64,000 nt of DNA, taken from a virus. The position numbers were made by a program, and so were the translations under genes. The notes beneath the pieces are model-generated. The model saw only the letters and a program-made list of their open reading frames with translations, searched no databases and had not been told where the DNA came from. The stretch lies in the IMG/VR virus record IMGVR_UViG_3300045454_000119, positions 1 to 64,000 of that record; one strand, given 5' to 3'. Positions 63,394 to 64,000 of this stretch are shown one piece after another. Position 1 is the first letter of the stretch, and every line of letters begins with the position of its first letter.

Positions 63394-63681
63394 ATGAACT
63401 GGCTCAAGGAGCACGTCGTCGAGCCGTGGGCGGAGGCGCTGGGCAGCCTGATCGACGCCCTGCACGTCCTCTTCTACATGGCCGTGTACCTGTTCGTCTT
63501 CATCGGCCTGCCGGTGATCGTCGCCTTCGTGCTGTGCGTCGTCTTCCGACTGCCGACGCGGGTCATGGGGTACGCCGCCCTGTTCGGGCTCGTGATGCTC
63601 AGGGCCTGGACGGGGGGCCTGAGCGTGATCTACCGGCCGATCGACCGCGGGCGCGACCTCGACGACCCGACGAACGGATGA
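63394..63681 (+). CDS. Two- to three-helix membrane protein of the mobilisation operon, 95 aa
   Basis: MNWLKEHVVEPWAEALGSLIDALHVLFYMAVYLFVFIGLPVIVAFVLCVVFRLPTRVMGYAALFGLVMLRAWTGGLSVIYRPIDRGRDLDDPTNG has hydrophobic segments at about 22-52 and 56-72. It lies 19 bases after the relaxase-like gene and 44 bases before the coupling-protein gene, with a GGGAGG site ahead of the ATG. Small membrane proteins here often help the coupling protein. Confidence 0.75.
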   Translation: MNWLKEHVVEPWAEALGSLIDALHVLFYMAVYLFVFIGLPVIVAFVLCVVFRLPTRVMGYAALFGLVMLRAWTGGLSVIYRPIDRGRDLDDPTNG

Positions 63682-63725
63682 GACGTCCGCGACTTTCTCA
63701 CCACCAACCCTCGGAGGGCTCACAG

Positions 63726-64000
63726 ATGCGGGCACGGATCCTAGCCGGACTGAGCTGGCTGCTCATCCTTATGAGCTGGCTCTACTCCCTCGTCAAAGGG
63801 CAAGGGCGGAGGTTCTTCCTCGTCCGGGACCCGAGCAGTTATGGCCTCGGCCTCTGCACGTTCGGGGTCAAGCGCAGCGGCAAGACGACGGTCATCCTGA
63901 AGATACTCGGGCAAGCCTGGATGCGAGGCGAGGCGGTCATCGCGGTCGACACGGGTGATTGTTTGTACGAGCGTGCACTCAATCTTTCGCCACCGGGAAC
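63726..64000 (+). CDS. VirD4/TraG-type coupling protein, N-terminal part only (cut by window end)
   Basis: The frame MRARILAGLSWLLILMSWLYSLVKGQGRRFFLVRDPSSYGLGLCTFGVKRSGKTTVILKILGQAWMRGEAVIAVDTGDCLYERALNLSPPG runs off the window. One N-terminal membrane helix (about 5-24) is followed by Walker A FGVKRSGKTT (about 45-54) and VIAVDTGD, the layout of type IV coupling proteins that link relaxase-bound DNA to the secretion channel. A full family member would continue about 450 more residues. Confidence 0.72.
   Translation, partial: MRARILAGLSWLLILMSWLYSLVKGQGRRFFLVRDPSSYGLGLCTFGVKRSGKTTVILKILGQAWMRGEAVIAVDTGDCLYERALNLSPPG

Noticed and set aside
1-64000. CRISPR arrays, rRNA genes, tRNA genes, integrase and att sites
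   Set aside because: Searched by eye on both strands; no regularly spaced direct repeats, no rRNA or tRNA signatures and no tyrosine or serine recombinase were recognised. Absence cannot be proven without tools.

Overview
The window is GC-rich DNA that I assign to a planctomycete of the Gemmata group (family Gemmataceae). The assignment rests on the giant RHS protein at the left end, which carries the LEDRVVP N-terminal motif typical of large secreted planctomycete proteins, and on several small conserved proteins of a type I associate with Gemmata-like genomes. No database search was possible; family names come from recognised motifs and gene order.

Layout. (1) 1-8.9 kb is chromosome-like: small hypotheticals and a 2496-residue RHS/YD-repeat protein read leftward, with a variable C-terminal tip and a two-helix membrane protein just behind it (possible toxin and immunity pair). 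(2) 9.1-19.4 kb is an accessory region read almost wholly leftward: a proline-rich protein, YodL-like, Api92-like (DUF1281), DUF932, ASCH, DnaJ, DUF6378-like and two DUF6166-like proteins, a secreted metzincin-type protease, and one rightward homing-type protein. (3) 19.5-27.5 kb is the replication and recombination module: two related Cro-like HTH proteins, a DEAH helicase, a DUF669 protein, a Sak4-like ATPase, a primase-polymerase/ATPase, an iteron-bearing AT-rich origin candidate, a VRR-NUC nuclease and an HNH homing endonuclease. (4) 28-55.5 kb is a complete siphovirus late region in HK97/lambda order: HNH, TerS, TerL, portal, protease, capsid, connectors, tail tube, G/GT chaperone with an A AAA AAC slippery site, tape measure, tail tip, J-like protein with fibronectin-type domains, fibres (one with an S74 auto-cleaving chaperone), lysozyme, lipoprotein and holin, closed by a clear rho-independent terminator. 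(5) 55.6-60.9 kb has small membrane and lipoprotein genes, a roughly 750-base gene-free stretch packed with hairpins (large RNA candidate), a DUF932-like gene with a structured leader, and an XRE regulator. (6) 61.2-64 kb is a mobilisation cluster: MobC-like protein, relaxase-like protein with a Gln-rich linker, membrane protein and the start of a VirD4/TraG-type coupling protein cut by the window edge.

How it fits together. A promoter-like signature (TTGACTC, 17-18 bases, then NANNCT) recurs from 12.5 to 58.4 kb on both strands, which suggests that most of this DNA is one element under one control system. No integrase or classical CI repressor is visible. The iteron origin and the adjacent conjugation-type genes make a phage-plasmid or a phage/mobile-element hybrid worth considering, though an integrase outside the window cannot be excluded. 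Three leftward intercistronic gaps carry near-identical hairpins with a seven-base AGAGTSG loop, another unexplained RNA-level signature.
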